This document shows, in pieces, positions 52,349 to 61,560 of a DNA stretch of 64,000 bases. How positions within the stretch are numbered: the first letter of the stretch is position 1; each line of letters opens with the position of its first letter. Made by a program: the position numbers and the translations under genes. The DNA comes from Methanothrix sp. (GTDB taxonomy: Archaea; Halobacteriota; Methanosarcinia; Methanotrichales; Methanotrichaceae). The notes under the pieces are model-generated. The model searched no databases. It was not told where the DNA came from and worked only from the letters and a program-made list of their open reading frames with translations. Location: the NCBI RefSeq assembly GCF_030055635.1, contig NZ_JASFYM010000007.1, positions 27,411 to 91,410 of the forward strand. The letters are read 5' to 3'.

Positions 52349-53086
52349 ATGAGATCGGTGGTCGCTGTGCTGATCGTGCTGGCCGTCCTGAGCCTGCCGT
52401 CGACAGGCACCACCGACACCAGCGCCTTCACATCCACATATTTTAAGGCGATCAACGCGGACTCCAGCGCACTGAGGACTTTCTCAGAGAACATCATACG
52501 TACCCCGGATCTCAGTCTTCTGTCCAGAGGGCAGGTGACAGCGGAGATAAATGGCATCGGCGTCTCAGAGATATCACAGAATGCGCTCTGCTCTGCTGGA
52601 AAGTACGAGTACTACAGCGGGTTCGCATCGCTATCAAGCTCCGTATCAGGCACCGGAGTGCAGCAGGTGTACTCTGGCATGTCCTTCGAGGGCTTAACCG
52701 TTCTGACGAACCCTTCAGACGATTATTCTGCACAGACAAATGTAATGGCCAAAATCTTCGGCCTAGGAATGGGAAGTCTTAAAACAGATAGCATCAAGGA
52801 CTGCAAGACCATATTCTTCATGCAGGGTGGGCATACCACAGAGGCTAGTGCCCTCTTCTGGCCTGTGATCGAGAAGGAGCAGAAACCACAAAACCACTAT
52901 TCTGTAACCTTTGAGCCATACGCTGTGGAGCTGGAGCAGCCGGCAGATTATTTTGGACGTGATGTAAACCTGCAGTTCGGTCTCTCAGACAGCGGGATAG
53001 AGTTCTACGGATATGACTTCTATCAGGAGATCGAGATAGGCGGAACAAGCTGCATGTCTGGCATGCGTTACCTGAGGGACGTATGA
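52349..53086 (+). CDS. Exported protein of unknown function (surface cluster)
   Basis: 245 residues with a signal peptide (MRSVVAVLIVLAVLSLPSTG) and a strand-rich, Ser/Thr-rich mature part. Four cysteines (ALCSAG, KDCKT, TSCMSG and neighbours) could form disulphides. GTGGAGGCG lies before the ATG. It is 27 bp after the candidate sheath gene and overlaps the next gene by 4 bp, so the three probably form one operon. No family recognised. Confidence 0.6.
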   Translation: MRSVVAVLIVLAVLSLPSTGTTDTSAFTSTYFKAINADSSALRTFSENIIRTPDLSLLSRGQVTAEINGIGVSEISQNALCSAGKYEYYSGFASLSSSVSGTGVQQVYSGMSFEGLTVLTNPSDDYSAQTNVMAKIFGLGMGSLKTDSIKDCKTIFFMQGGHTTEASALFWPVIEKEQKPQNHYSVTFEPYAVELEQPADYFGRDVNLQFGLSDSGIEFYGYDFYQEIEIGGTSCMSGMRYLRDV

Positions 53087-54357
53087 GACGTACCGAAGTC
53101 TTAGGTATTTTAATTATAGCATCTGTGATAATGCCGGTTGCATCAGGGGATGTCAGCATCAGCATAGGATGCTACAACAATGAAGATGTACTTTCCATAG
53201 ATATATCCGGAGAGAACTTCGGATACGGGGGAATGCTGATGCTGGAGCCTGACTTCATGTGGTACCAGAACGGCGGCTCCTCGACCTACCCTGAGAGCTG
53301 GTACAGCTTCAGCGCGAGCCTCAACGGCGAAAGCCTGGGCTCAGGTGCGCGCACGAACTCCGGTGGGTTCAAATGGAGCGCGGAGCTGGGTTCCGGCTGG
53401 ATGGGGGATGATCGTGCCAATGCCTTTGAACTCTCCGCCAAGCACATGGTGAAGGATGGAGAGCTCGATACGTTCGCAAAAAGCCCCACAATCTCAACCA
53501 CGGAGTCGATAAGCGCAGTGGATGCTGTTTATATGGAATCCATAGCTTCTGGCAGAGAGCAGTTCAGCCTGAAAGGTTATGGCAGGACGTCTGCTGACAC
53601 CCGGGAGAGGTCAAAACCATCAACAGATCCCAGCCCGCAGGTCATCGACCCGCTTCCTGCGTACATAAAGCTGACAGGGCAGGTACAGTACCTGGAGGTC
53701 GGACCAATCCCCTCAACAACCAATCAAGTGGATCAGTTGTTGCCGGTGGGCAGCCAGTCGACTGGCACAAACAGCGAACAGCTTTCTGCAGCTGATCGAG
53801 GCTCAAACCCTGTTGTCACATCCTCAAGCACAGCATCTTCAGGTATCTCTCTTTCCGATATCAAGGGGTTCAGCCAGATGATCACAGTTTCCGGCAAAGG
53901 CACTGATGGGTATATAGACACCAAGATATACGTGGATAGCTCTGCGATATGGACTGCAGGTGTCAAGTCTGATGAAGAGAAATTCGTATTTGGAATGGGA
54001 ACTGAGGGAACGTCTCTCAGCGGTACAAGCATGCTGAAGATGGAGGGTGCAGCGGCAAGTATACCCAAGCAGATCCTGCCTCCAGGATCTGTTGAGGTCA
54101 AGAAATCCCCCGTCCCATCAGGACCAGACTACTATGAGACTCTGGTAAACGAGAAGATCAACGAGTTCTACAGTGAATACCCCACAAGCAGCGGAATAAA
54201 ACCACCAACTGCATATTATCAGATGGAAAACCAGGCATCTCTGCTCTCAATTCCAGCGACCAGCACAACAAACTCCGTGTCCGGGGGATCATCGGGCGAT
54301 TATTTCCTGATGAACATGGGCTTCACCTCATTTATAGGTGGCGTGCTTTTTAGATGA
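53083..54357 (+). CDS. Exported Ser/Thr-rich protein of unknown function (surface cluster)
   Basis: 424 residues. Signal peptide MRRTEVLGILIIASVIMPVASG. The first half has beta strands with aromatic residues (GYGGMLMLEPDFMWYQNGG). The middle (about 215-265) is a low-complexity Ser/Thr/Gln/Asn stretch that may be glycosylated. The C-terminus ends in a hydrophobic stretch with GFTSFIGGVLFR. It overlaps the previous gene (ATGA) and is followed by a T7 run and a MITE. Function unknown; probably an extracellular structural partner of the two genes upstream. Confidence 0.6.
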   Translation: MRRTEVLGILIIASVIMPVASGDVSISIGCYNNEDVLSIDISGENFGYGGMLMLEPDFMWYQNGGSSTYPESWYSFSASLNGESLGSGARTNSGGFKWSAELGSGWMGDDRANAFELSAKHMVKDGELDTFAKSPTISTTESISAVDAVYMESIASGREQFSLKGYGRTSADTRERSKPSTDPSPQVIDPLPAYIKLTGQVQYLEVGPIPSTTNQVDQLLPVGSQSTGTNSEQLSAADRGSNPVVTSSSTASSGISLSDIKGFSQMITVSGKGTDGYIDTKIYVDSSAIWTAGVKSDEEKFVFGMGTEGTSLSGTSMLKMEGAAASIPKQILPPGSVEVKKSPVPSGPDYYETLVNEKINEFYSEYPTSSGIKPPTAYYQMENQASLLSIPATSTTNSVSGGSSGDYFLMNMGFTSFIGGVLFR

Positions 54358-54392
54358 GATGCGGGTTGAAGTCTAACCTCGTCGATATTCAG

Positions 54393-54407
54393 GGCTTGAC
54401 TTTTTTT
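54393..54407 (+). terminator. T-run terminator of the surface-protein operon
   Basis: GGCTTGAC followed by seven T residues (54401-54407). MITE copy B inserted immediately beyond it. Confidence 0.45.
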
Positions 54408-54415
54408 GCTTTTGC

Positions 54416-54532
54416 TGCTGTGTTGGATAACCTCCCGTGATGACGTCTCTAGATATCGATTCTGATCTATTATCCATGCATTCCTGAAATCGTCTTCTGC
54501 TTGCGTATTTCCATGACTTATCCAACACAGCA
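54416..54532 (+). mobile_element. 117-bp MITE, copy B
   Basis: Perfect 15-bp terminal repeats TGCTGTGTTGGATAA / TTATCCAACACAGCA and a perfect 8-bp target duplication GCTTTTGC (54408-54415 and 54533-54540). Same orientation as copy A. Non-coding. The 200 bases after it up to the next gene hold nothing else recognised. Confidence 0.9.
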
Positions 54533-54733
54533 GCTTTTGCGCTTTTTCCACACGTTTTAGATAGACCATCGAGACTTTAATATGCCACCAAAAGTTATTT
54601 ATTCTCCGCCATTATTAAAAATTTAATCCAAAGTCGCGATAGGTATCTGATGCACCAGTTTTGCGATGCCACTTATGATAACCTGGTGTGTCAGATCATT
54701 GATATCATGCATTGGAATCAAAACCTGGGTGGG

Positions 54734-55681
54734 ATGGGTCTGGAGAGAGGGACACTTGCAGCTGCATTTCTGGTTGTTGCGGTCTCTGCTATCTGTCCCT
54801 CCGAAGCCAAGATGGGTTATGATATCATCGCATCTGTGGACTCCACCACCTGGGAGCTTCACCGCTCTATTCTGAACACAACCTTCTCCGATACCAGCTA
54901 TGCATCCGGAACAGGAACGTTCCAGAAGTACAGCAGCATAGACGGCTTCGTGGGCGTGGAGGCCAAAGAGCGGTGGTCATCCAGCAACGGCACGCTGGGG
55001 TTCGCTGAGCAGCAGCTTCTGACCGCCCGTGAGGGGCCTGTTTACATCAAGATCAACGCGCAGGAGGTGACCATCCCCGACGAGGAGAAGCCCGAAGAGG
55101 AGGAAAAGCGGTTCGTAACCCGCAGCTCTGCAGAGATCACGGTGGACGAGTACTGGAGGGCCTTCTACGGGAATAACAAGAGGATATCCTATAAGGGGAA
55201 GGGTATCAGGGGCGCGGAGACGTTCAACAACAACGGGGACGTGGTCGCGACCAGGCTCGATTCATGGAAGCTGACCCGTGAGAGCGGATATCAGGCAGTC
55301 ATCACCAGAACGATGATAGATTCATCCATCAAGCCAGGATCCCTCGATGTGGATCTGCGTCAGAACAGATCGACCCGGTTCAAGCTCGGCATGTCCTCCA
55401 TCGGCGTCCTCAGCCACCTGGGGGTGATGCGTCAGGAGGACGAGCGGAAATACGGGCGCATCTCGAATAACCTCGCCATCTACGAGGACTACATGGGCCA
55501 GCACACGATAACCCTGAACATCACGATGGGCCAGAGCTTCAGGCAGCCAGACCTGACGAACATACCATGGCTCGAGTGCTGCTTCGGCGGCGATGTCGGG
55601 GGCGGGTCGGAGAGCTGGAGGCCGCCGCAGTGGGATGGAAGCAGGGCATCGAGCGATCGCATCTTCAGCGCTGAGCCCTGA
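54734..55681 (+). CDS. Exported protein of unknown function
   Basis: 315 residues from ATG 54734, which follows GGGTGGG; earlier in-frame starts (54650) would put charged residues before the signal MGLERGTLAAAFLVVAVSAICPSEA. The mature part is strand-rich with an acidic loop PDEEKPEEEEKR and N-x-S/T sites (NTTF, NGT, NIT). Two adjacent cysteines near the end (ECCFGGDVGGG). No family recognised. It is separated from the surface cluster by MITE B and has its own 5' region. Confidence 0.55.
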   Translation: MGLERGTLAAAFLVVAVSAICPSEAKMGYDIIASVDSTTWELHRSILNTTFSDTSYASGTGTFQKYSSIDGFVGVEAKERWSSSNGTLGFAEQQLLTAREGPVYIKINAQEVTIPDEEKPEEEEKRFVTRSSAEITVDEYWRAFYGNNKRISYKGKGIRGAETFNNNGDVVATRLDSWKLTRESGYQAVITRTMIDSSIKPGSLDVDLRQNRSTRFKLGMSSIGVLSHLGVMRQEDERKYGRISNNLAIYEDYMGQHTITLNITMGQSFRQPDLTNIPWLECCFGGDVGGGSESWRPPQWDGSRASSDRIFSAEP

Positions 55682-55803
55682 TACAACTGTTATTTTGGCT
55701 GCTCATCCATCGGATGGCTGAGCTGCGCAGCCTTGTATACACACAGCGCACGTTCTTCTAGCATGGGAATGTATTAATATACATCCTCCCAGACCTTCGT
55801 CAC

Positions 55804-56130
55804 ATGATAGAAATCACAGATGCGGCCGCGATGGTCATGAAGGAGCATCTCGTTCCGGGAAAGGTCGTGAGGATGTTTCTCGCAGCTATCGATGAGACGG
55901 GTGCGAACTACGGTCTTGCTGTTACAGATCCATCTGAGAATGATGTTCTCTTCGAGAGCAACGGGATAACGATACACATGAGCCCGGAGGATGCGGAGAT
56001 ACTGAGCGAGACGATAATCGACTTCATCGATGACCCTGAGATCGGGAGGGGCTTCATCATCTACGGTCCCGGCGAGGAGTCATGCGGATGCGGCCATCAC
56101 GAGCATGATTACGGCTGCGGATGCCACTGA
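55804..56130 (+). CDS. HesB/IscA-like iron-sulphur assembly protein, variant
   Basis: 108 residues. The IscA/HesB fold is seen in MIEITDAAAMVMKEHL, GANYGLAVTDPSENDVLFE, and the segment from ITIHMSPEDAEILSETIIDF. The usual first cysteine of the A-type carriers is missing. The C-terminus is a Cys/His-rich tail (ESCGCGHHEHDYGCGCH) that could hold metal. AT-rich TATTAATATAC at 55771-55781 and no ribosome site suggest a leaderless message. It is a probable iron-sulphur or metal carrier, which fits a cell with many ferredoxin-type proteins; the exact role is inferred. Confidence 0.75.
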   Translation: MIEITDAAAMVMKEHLVPGKVVRMFLAAIDETGANYGLAVTDPSENDVLFESNGITIHMSPEDAEILSETIIDFIDDPEIGRGFIIYGPGEESCGCGHHEHDYGCGCH

Positions 56131-56158
56131 TCTGTAACCTGACATGCAGGTGGTCTGA

Positions 56159-57058
56159 TTGACAGCTCTCGTCACCGGAGGTGCTGGATTCATAGGCTCC
56201 AACCTGGTCGAGGAGCTTGTGAGAAGGGGCGAGGATGTCATCGTGCTTGACAACCTCCAGACTGGGAGCCTGAGGAACCTCGAGGGTCTCGATGTTGAGG
56301 TTGTGATGATGAGCTGCAATGACATCCCGCGGCTGGATGTCAACGCTGAGATGATATACCATCTGGGAATACCCTCATCCTCCCCGATGTACAAGGAGAA
56401 CCCGTTTCTCGTGGGCGAGGCGCTGAACGGGTTCATCTCTGTGATGGAGCTGGCGCGAAGGTGCAGCGCCCGGGTCGTCTACGCGTCCACATCCTCCCTC
56501 TACAACGGGCTCGAGCCGCCCCACCGTGAGGACATGGAGATCAGGGTCACGGATTACTACACAGAGGCGAGGTTCGCGATGGAGCGGATCGCAGAGCTCT
56601 ACAGAAGGCTCTTCAACGTCAGCTCCCTGGGGATGAGGTTCTTCTCCGTATATGGCCCTAGGGAGGAGTCGAAGGGGAAATACGCGAACATGATCACCCA
56701 GTTCCTGTGGGGCATGATGAGAAACGAGCCGCCTGTCATTTACGGAGACGGATCACAGACCAGGGATTTCATCTATGTAAAGGATGTGGTGAGAGCGCTC
56801 ATCCTAGGGATGGAGTCTGATCACAATGGAGTCCTGAACGTCGGTACCGGCAGGGCCCACAGCTTCAATGATGTTATAAATACCCTGAGCAGGAAGCTCG
56901 GAGCTGAGGTAAAACCGAGGTACGTCGAGAACCCGATAAAAAACTACGTGCAGCACACGCTGGCGGACACAAGAGCTGCCATGGATATTCTCGGGTTCCG
57001 GGCGGAGCACGACCTGGAGAGCGGGATCGCCGAGCTGATAGGGTACTACAGAGCGTGA
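56159..57058 (+). CDS. NAD-dependent nucleotide-sugar epimerase/dehydratase
   Basis: 299-residue extended short-chain dehydrogenase. The NAD-binding motif GGAGFIGSN is at 7-15, the active-site Ser/Thr lies in YASTSSLYNG, and the Y-x3-K position reads YTEAR, so lysine is replaced by arginine. Substrate-binding segments RFFSVYGPREE and GDGSQTRDFIYVKDV are typical for GalE-like UDP-sugar epimerases. TTG start at 56159. It lies at the head of a cell-surface glycan locus and probably makes a sugar donor for it. Confidence 0.85.
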   Translation: MTALVTGGAGFIGSNLVEELVRRGEDVIVLDNLQTGSLRNLEGLDVEVVMMSCNDIPRLDVNAEMIYHLGIPSSSPMYKENPFLVGEALNGFISVMELARRCSARVVYASTSSLYNGLEPPHREDMEIRVTDYYTEARFAMERIAELYRRLFNVSSLGMRFFSVYGPREESKGKYANMITQFLWGMMRNEPPVIYGDGSQTRDFIYVKDVVRALILGMESDHNGVLNVGTGRAHSFNDVINTLSRKLGAEVKPRYVENPIKNYVQHTLADTRAAMDILGFRAEHDLESGIAELIGYYRA

Positions 57059-57182
57059 TGGCCCCGGGCATATACAGATTTTGTTTGTGAGCCGCCTGGA
57101 GAGTGTTCTCTGATTTTGCAGAAATCGCAATGGCTTTTGAATTTCATCCTAAAAGGCGATCGTCCGTGAATATCGACCTCTG

Positions 57183-58085
57183 CTAAATCGCTCTGGATGC
57201 CGCCCGCCAGCCTGCGATGATGTGAAATGCCACGGTGACCATCCGGTCCATGAAAGCTATAGATAGGCCTGTTGATGCCGGAATTCCCTGTGTGGCGAGG
57301 AGCGCTGCCATGCCGCCCTCGACAAGACCCAGGCCGGATACGCTCACCGGTATGAGCGAGAGGGCGCTGACCAGCGGCAGCATAAGAAACAGCATCTGAA
57401 GCGATGGCTCTTGGCCCACCGAGCTCGCGAGGATGTGGACTCTCAGAGCGTGTGTGGCCCAGGCGATGACGGTCAGGAGAACGGATCTTGTCATGACGAA
57501 CCTGATATCATTCACGGCGGTGAGGGAATCGAAGAAGAGGGCGAGCGGAGCAAGGCGATCCGAGCTTCTCAGCATTTCGGAGATCGCTCTTCTGCTGTGC
57601 AGGATCGCAGCTGAGGCCAGAGCCACGATCGCAAGCACCAGCGGGATTAAAACCACCTCCCCTCGCTCCCGGAAGAACAGAATAACTCCACAGGCTCCGA
57701 GCATGAACATAGTGAGGATATCAGAGAGCCTGTCCAGGACGATAGATGCGAGACCCCTGCTCATCTCGATTCTCTCTCTCACAAGAAGAGGCCGCGAGAG
57801 CTCCCCGATCCTCGCTGGTGTGATATCCGAGAGAATCATCCCGCCAGCGAATGCCTGGTATGCCGATTTCAGGGGTACATCCACGCCCATATCGTGAAGT
57901 ATCATTCTCCATCTTGTTGATAGGATGAGAAACGTTATGGAGTATACGGAGACGGCCATGAGAACATACGCTGGTTTTGCCGAGAGGATCGTCCTCGCCA
58001 CGTCTCCTGGGCCGAGCCTGTGGAGCAGGAATGCCACAAGCATCAGGCCGAATGCGAGCCGCAGGATCTCTTTGAATCTCATCAC
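57183..58085 (-). CDS. Flippase-like membrane protein (UPF0104 / lysylphosphatidylglycerol synthase TM family)
   Basis: 300 residues, about eight membrane helices, with the family core FAGGMILSDITPARIGELSRPLLV and the C-terminal SVSGLGLVEGGMAALLATQGIP. Such proteins are linked to lipid-bound sugar handling (archaeal AglD-type partners). It is the last gene of a minus-strand run with DUF1616 and a GT-C protein. It may flip or transfer a lipid-linked glycan; the substrate is unknown. Confidence 0.8.
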   Translation of the reverse strand: MMRFKEILRLAFGLMLVAFLLHRLGPGDVARTILSAKPAYVLMAVSVYSITFLILSTRWRMILHDMGVDVPLKSAYQAFAGGMILSDITPARIGELSRPLLVRERIEMSRGLASIVLDRLSDILTMFMLGACGVILFFRERGEVVLIPLVLAIVALASAAILHSRRAISEMLRSSDRLAPLALFFDSLTAVNDIRFVMTRSVLLTVIAWATHALRVHILASSVGQEPSLQMLFLMLPLVSALSLIPVSVSGLGLVEGGMAALLATQGIPASTGLSIAFMDRMVTVAFHIIAGWRAASRAI

Positions 58086-58108
58086 ATCCTCTACGTATAT
58101 CCGGTGTT

Positions 58109-58852
58109 TCAGGATTTCGTCAGGAGATGCACCCGCCTGATCAGCTTGCCCTCTGTGTAGAGTGAGATCTCCAGCCTGGATGTGTTACTAATCTCCTCAG
58201 AGCTGAGGTTCATCGACCAGATAGATTCTCCATCGAGCGCGAACTGGTGGCTGCTCAGAGTGCGCCCATCACCGGTGATATCCAGGCTGTAGCTGGTCTT
58301 ACCAGCATGGTTAGCCACAACGACTCTCACATCTGAACTCTTGTATGATGGCACATCCCCCTTCTGGTCTGTGAGGTATAGTTCGACAGGCCTCTCCTCC
58401 TCCATGCTCAGAGCGATTGCGATCGCCATCACAAGAATCAGTATCGGAACTGTTCGTTTGACACCGATCCTGAGCTCTGCAAGATTCACATCATACGCGT
58501 TACCCTTTCCCCGTCTCCTTAATATGGAGACGACTGTGAAGACTGCAGTTGCAATAGTGAGAGAGATTAGGAGCCTTGAATTCCAGAGGCTCAGGCCCAG
58601 TGCATCAATACCCACTGCAATCAGGCACACCACAGCTACATTCAGCCCAATGCTCATCACCAGGCGCTCGATGGGATCGAGGTCATTATTACCGGGGAAC
58701 AAAGCCACCGTGAGTGTGTAGCCGGGAAGGAGCAGGATAATCGGAAATGCAATCAATGGCACCCCAAGGCATGCGCCCGCGATTCCGATGGACAGCAGCG
58801 TAGATGTCAGAACCGCATCCCTTGGAATATCTTTCATACACACAGCTGACAC
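58109..58852 (-). CDS. DUF1616 family membrane protein
   Basis: 247 residues. The first 150 residues have four to five membrane helices (SIGIAGACLGVPLIAFPIILLLPGYTL, VMSIGLNVAVVCLIAVGIDALGL). The soluble C-terminal part is an Ig-like beta domain (VELYLTDQKGDVPSY...SYSLDITGDGRTL). DUF1616 proteins are common in archaeal glycan loci. It starts 3 bp after the upstream GT-C gene stop, so it is co-transcribed with it. Confidence 0.8.
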   Translation of the reverse strand: MSAVCMKDIPRDAVLTSTLLSIGIAGACLGVPLIAFPIILLLPGYTLTVALFPGNNDLDPIERLVMSIGLNVAVVCLIAVGIDALGLSLWNSRLLISLTIATAVFTVVSILRRRGKGNAYDVNLAELRIGVKRTVPILILVMAIAIALSMEEERPVELYLTDQKGDVPSYKSSDVRVVVANHAGKTSYSLDITGDGRTLSSHQFALDGESIWSMNLSSEEISNTSRLEISLYTEGKLIRRVHLLTKS

Positions 58853-58855
58853 CTC

Positions 58856-60661
58856 CTATCCCATGTAAATCCAGGCCTCTCCGTTATCGTATATCCTGGA
58901 CGTCTTCCGCTCAAGCTTCTCGATCACATCTCCTTTCAATGGTTTCTTCTCTTTGAGCAGCCACTCACCAAATTCAGCATACCTCATCATTCTCTCCCGA
59001 ACCAGAACAAAGTCAATGCCATCTGAGAAACTGTCGGGATCGAGCTTCTCGCGTACAGAGGTGCTTTTTCGCTCCAGCAGATCTATTGAGAGATCTGATG
59101 TGATATTCTCGAGCTGGAGAGAGGCGTATCCCACATATCTGTCTGTATGCAGCATTCCTTCTGCACTGTGATCCCTCAGATACCCAAGCGCCATGATCTC
59201 AGTCTCTGGATGGTATATGACATACGCCCTGGCATCATATCTGGGATCACCTGGTGGGAACTCCTGCCCCCAGAAAACGGTTGACGGAAACGCCACAACT
59301 AGGCTTAAAAGACATATCAGAGCCATGGCAGTGGCTCCTGCCTTCGAATCCATCCTCTGGACCATAGATACAATGCCATAAGCTCCGACCACCGCCAGCG
59401 ATGGGTAGATGAACTCTATGAACCTGAGCGGGTCCTCAAAATAGTAAAGCTTCAGGATGCTTCCCAGAAATAGCACAGCCAAACCGCCAGACCATGCAAG
59501 GAATGGTATGCCCCTTGTATTCATAAAGCCCCTCAGGCCAACAACCGCGAGGATGATCATCATCAGGCCGTTCGCATAGAATTGCATCGGATAGCTCAGT
59601 GCGAAGAAGGATCTTCCGAGGAGAAAGTTCAGAGCAAAAGCTGCGCCGATTGCGATTAAGACAATCAATCCGTAATAAATAGGCGTAGAGAGGTGCTGAA
59701 GCCGATGTGCACGTGATCTGATGTGTATGATACTATCGTTTAAAAGGCTGAGTGATGCGTAGATCAAGATCATGATCACGACGATCGTAGCAGCAGGATC
59801 CAATGGGATCCTATCGGGAAGAATCTTGTCCACTGTGCTGACCACAAGTCTGTAAATGCTCGGCAGTCTCATGCTCCACCACAATAATGGAACGGCAAAG
59901 GCGGATAGCGACAGAACGAGAGCCCTGATGGCGTCTTGATGGTTTTTAGAAACGAACAGCAGATATGCAAGTGCGAATGAGTTGATCCAGACAACGAATA
60001 TAATTGCTGTTAAATGATGCGTGAGCGCGAGAGAGCTTATGATTATTAGAGCAGCCGGAAGGTAGCGGGTGCTGCAAAAGGCTCTGTATGAGAGGTAGAA
60101 AGCGATCAGCGCCATGGGGATGCCGAGAGATTCAGTTGCAGCCTGGGATATCCAGTGTACGTATGCGGTACCAACCGAGAGAAGCAGTCCGGAGGCTATG
60201 GCGATCCTGCTGTCGAAGAAGTCCCTTGCGATTAGATAGAGGGAGAGAATGCCAGCTGCGCTGAACGCTGGGATTAAAAACTTCTGGAGGGTCATGGCTT
60301 CTGTGTGCATATACGTTGACGCGGCCGCGATCAGAGTGTGAAGCGCGGGCTGCTGGTCTGGATAGTATACGGGTGAGAGGAGTCCGCTCTTCATAATTTT
60401 GAGTATCATCGAGTACTCGAACCACGGGTCGCCCCATGTGAGATACTTGAAGCGAAACGCCAGCACCAGGGATGACTGAACGGTGCAGAGTGCGAGGCCA
60501 ACCGGACTTTCTGTCAGCCAGGTACGGTATACCAGAATAGAATAGCAGGCTGCGAACAGTATCACAGCCACTATGTTAGTCCTGCTAAGGGCAAGCCCCA
60601 AGAGACCACATAGAAAAAGCATGATCTCAAGTTCATGATCGGTTCTCCTTAGATCTCCCAT
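58856..60661 (-). CDS. GT-C fold membrane glycosyltransferase-like protein
   Basis: 601 residues, about 12 membrane helices. The first extracellular loop has an acidic GDPWFEYSMILKIMK motif, as expected for a GT-C catalytic aspartate, followed by VYYPDQQPALHTL. The C-terminal soluble domain (about 470-601) is small. GT-C enzymes transfer sugars from polyprenyl-phosphate donors outside the membrane. First gene of a three-gene minus-strand operon with DUF1616 and the flippase-like gene. Confidence 0.75.
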   Translation of the reverse strand: MGDLRRTDHELEIMLFLCGLLGLALSRTNIVAVILFAACYSILVYRTWLTESPVGLALCTVQSSLVLAFRFKYLTWGDPWFEYSMILKIMKSGLLSPVYYPDQQPALHTLIAAASTYMHTEAMTLQKFLIPAFSAAGILSLYLIARDFFDSRIAIASGLLLSVGTAYVHWISQAATESLGIPMALIAFYLSYRAFCSTRYLPAALIIISSLALTHHLTAIIFVVWINSFALAYLLFVSKNHQDAIRALVLSLSAFAVPLLWWSMRLPSIYRLVVSTVDKILPDRIPLDPAATIVVIMILIYASLSLLNDSIIHIRSRAHRLQHLSTPIYYGLIVLIAIGAAFALNFLLGRSFFALSYPMQFYANGLMMIILAVVGLRGFMNTRGIPFLAWSGGLAVLFLGSILKLYYFEDPLRFIEFIYPSLAVVGAYGIVSMVQRMDSKAGATAMALICLLSLVVAFPSTVFWGQEFPPGDPRYDARAYVIYHPETEIMALGYLRDHSAEGMLHTDRYVGYASLQLENITSDLSIDLLERKSTSVREKLDPDSFSDGIDFVLVRERMMRYAEFGEWLLKEKKPLKGDVIEKLERKTSRIYDNGEAWIYMG

Positions 60662-60730
60662 GCTCTCATCCTATCCCGTTTGATCGTTCAAATTTTTCAA
60701 GCATACTTGATAAAACTATTTTACTGACAT

Positions 60731-61477
60731 TCACATCACCGTCAGCGCCAGCGTGATCATCCCCATGGATATGCAGAACCAGGAGAAGCTGACCTCCCTG
60801 GCGAATCTCATGAGCATGTCCATCGTCGCATACCCTGCGATGAACGATGATGTTAGCATTGCAGCTCCGGGCAGCGGCTGAATCGAGAGGGATCCTGTGA
60901 GGCACTCGAGCGCGATCGCGCCGAGCACAGCAGGCACGCTTATTATGAATGATATCAGCAGAGCCTCCTCCTGCTTCACCCCCCGCATCAGCAGAACTGT
61001 GAGTGTGGTGCCGGATCTCGACACCCCGGGAAGTATCGAGAAGCCCTGCGCCAGCCCGAGGAGGGCCATGTCCTTCGTTGTGATATCCTCCATGTTTCTG
61101 GTGGACGAGCCACGCAGCATGAGCATCAGCCCTGTGATTATGAGAAGAGATCCTATGAGCAGAGTCGCCTTTTCGCCGCCTGTGAAGCTTTCCCTGAATA
61201 GCATGTAAAGGGGCACGCCAGTCACCCCTGTGAAGAGCGTGGCGACGATCATGGTTCTCATGAGCTTTGATTCCATCATCATGAACTCACGCCTGAACCT
61301 TACGATCACGGCCAGCATCGTGCCTGTGTGCAGGAATATCGAGGATGAGAGCGCGTCAGAGGGGCTCATACCCAGCCAGTTCATCATCGCCAGCATCGTC
61401 TGGCCCTCGCTGCTCACAGGCAGCCATTCCGTGATACCCTGGAGCGCGCCCAGAAGCAGAGCCTGAAATGCATCCAT
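60731..61477 (-). CDS. uppP: UppP/BacA-type undecaprenyl-diphosphatase
   Basis: 248-residue membrane phosphatase that recycles the lipid carrier of glycan synthesis. The active-site motifs are GALQGITEWLPVSSEGQ near the N-terminus and ILPGVSRSGTTLT near residue 150. The length is slightly below bacterial UppP (265-275). It fits the surrounding glycan locus, where polyprenyl diphosphate would be released. Divergent from the second GT-C gene. Confidence 0.9.
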   Translation of the reverse strand: MDAFQALLLGALQGITEWLPVSSEGQTMLAMMNWLGMSPSDALSSSIFLHTGTMLAVIVRFRREFMMMESKLMRTMIVATLFTGVTGVPLYMLFRESFTGGEKATLLIGSLLIITGLMLMLRGSSTRNMEDITTKDMALLGLAQGFSILPGVSRSGTTLTVLLMRGVKQEEALLISFIISVPAVLGAIALECLTGSLSIQPLPGAAMLTSSFIAGYATMDMLMRFAREVSFSWFCISMGMITLALTVM

Positions 61478-61520
61478 TCCAGCACCGATCTGCTGCAGAG
61501 TATTTCACAGTTTTGGGGAA

Positions 61521-61530
61521 GATTTTTAAT
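61521..61530 (+). promoter_or_regulatory. TATA box of the second GT-C gene
   Basis: GATTTTTAAT predicts transcription start near 61551, directly before the Shine-Dalgarno GGTGAT (61552-61557). This argues against starts upstream of it. Confidence 0.45.
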
Positions 61531-61560
61531 CGGGCTCTCTCTTTCACCACTGGTGATTCT

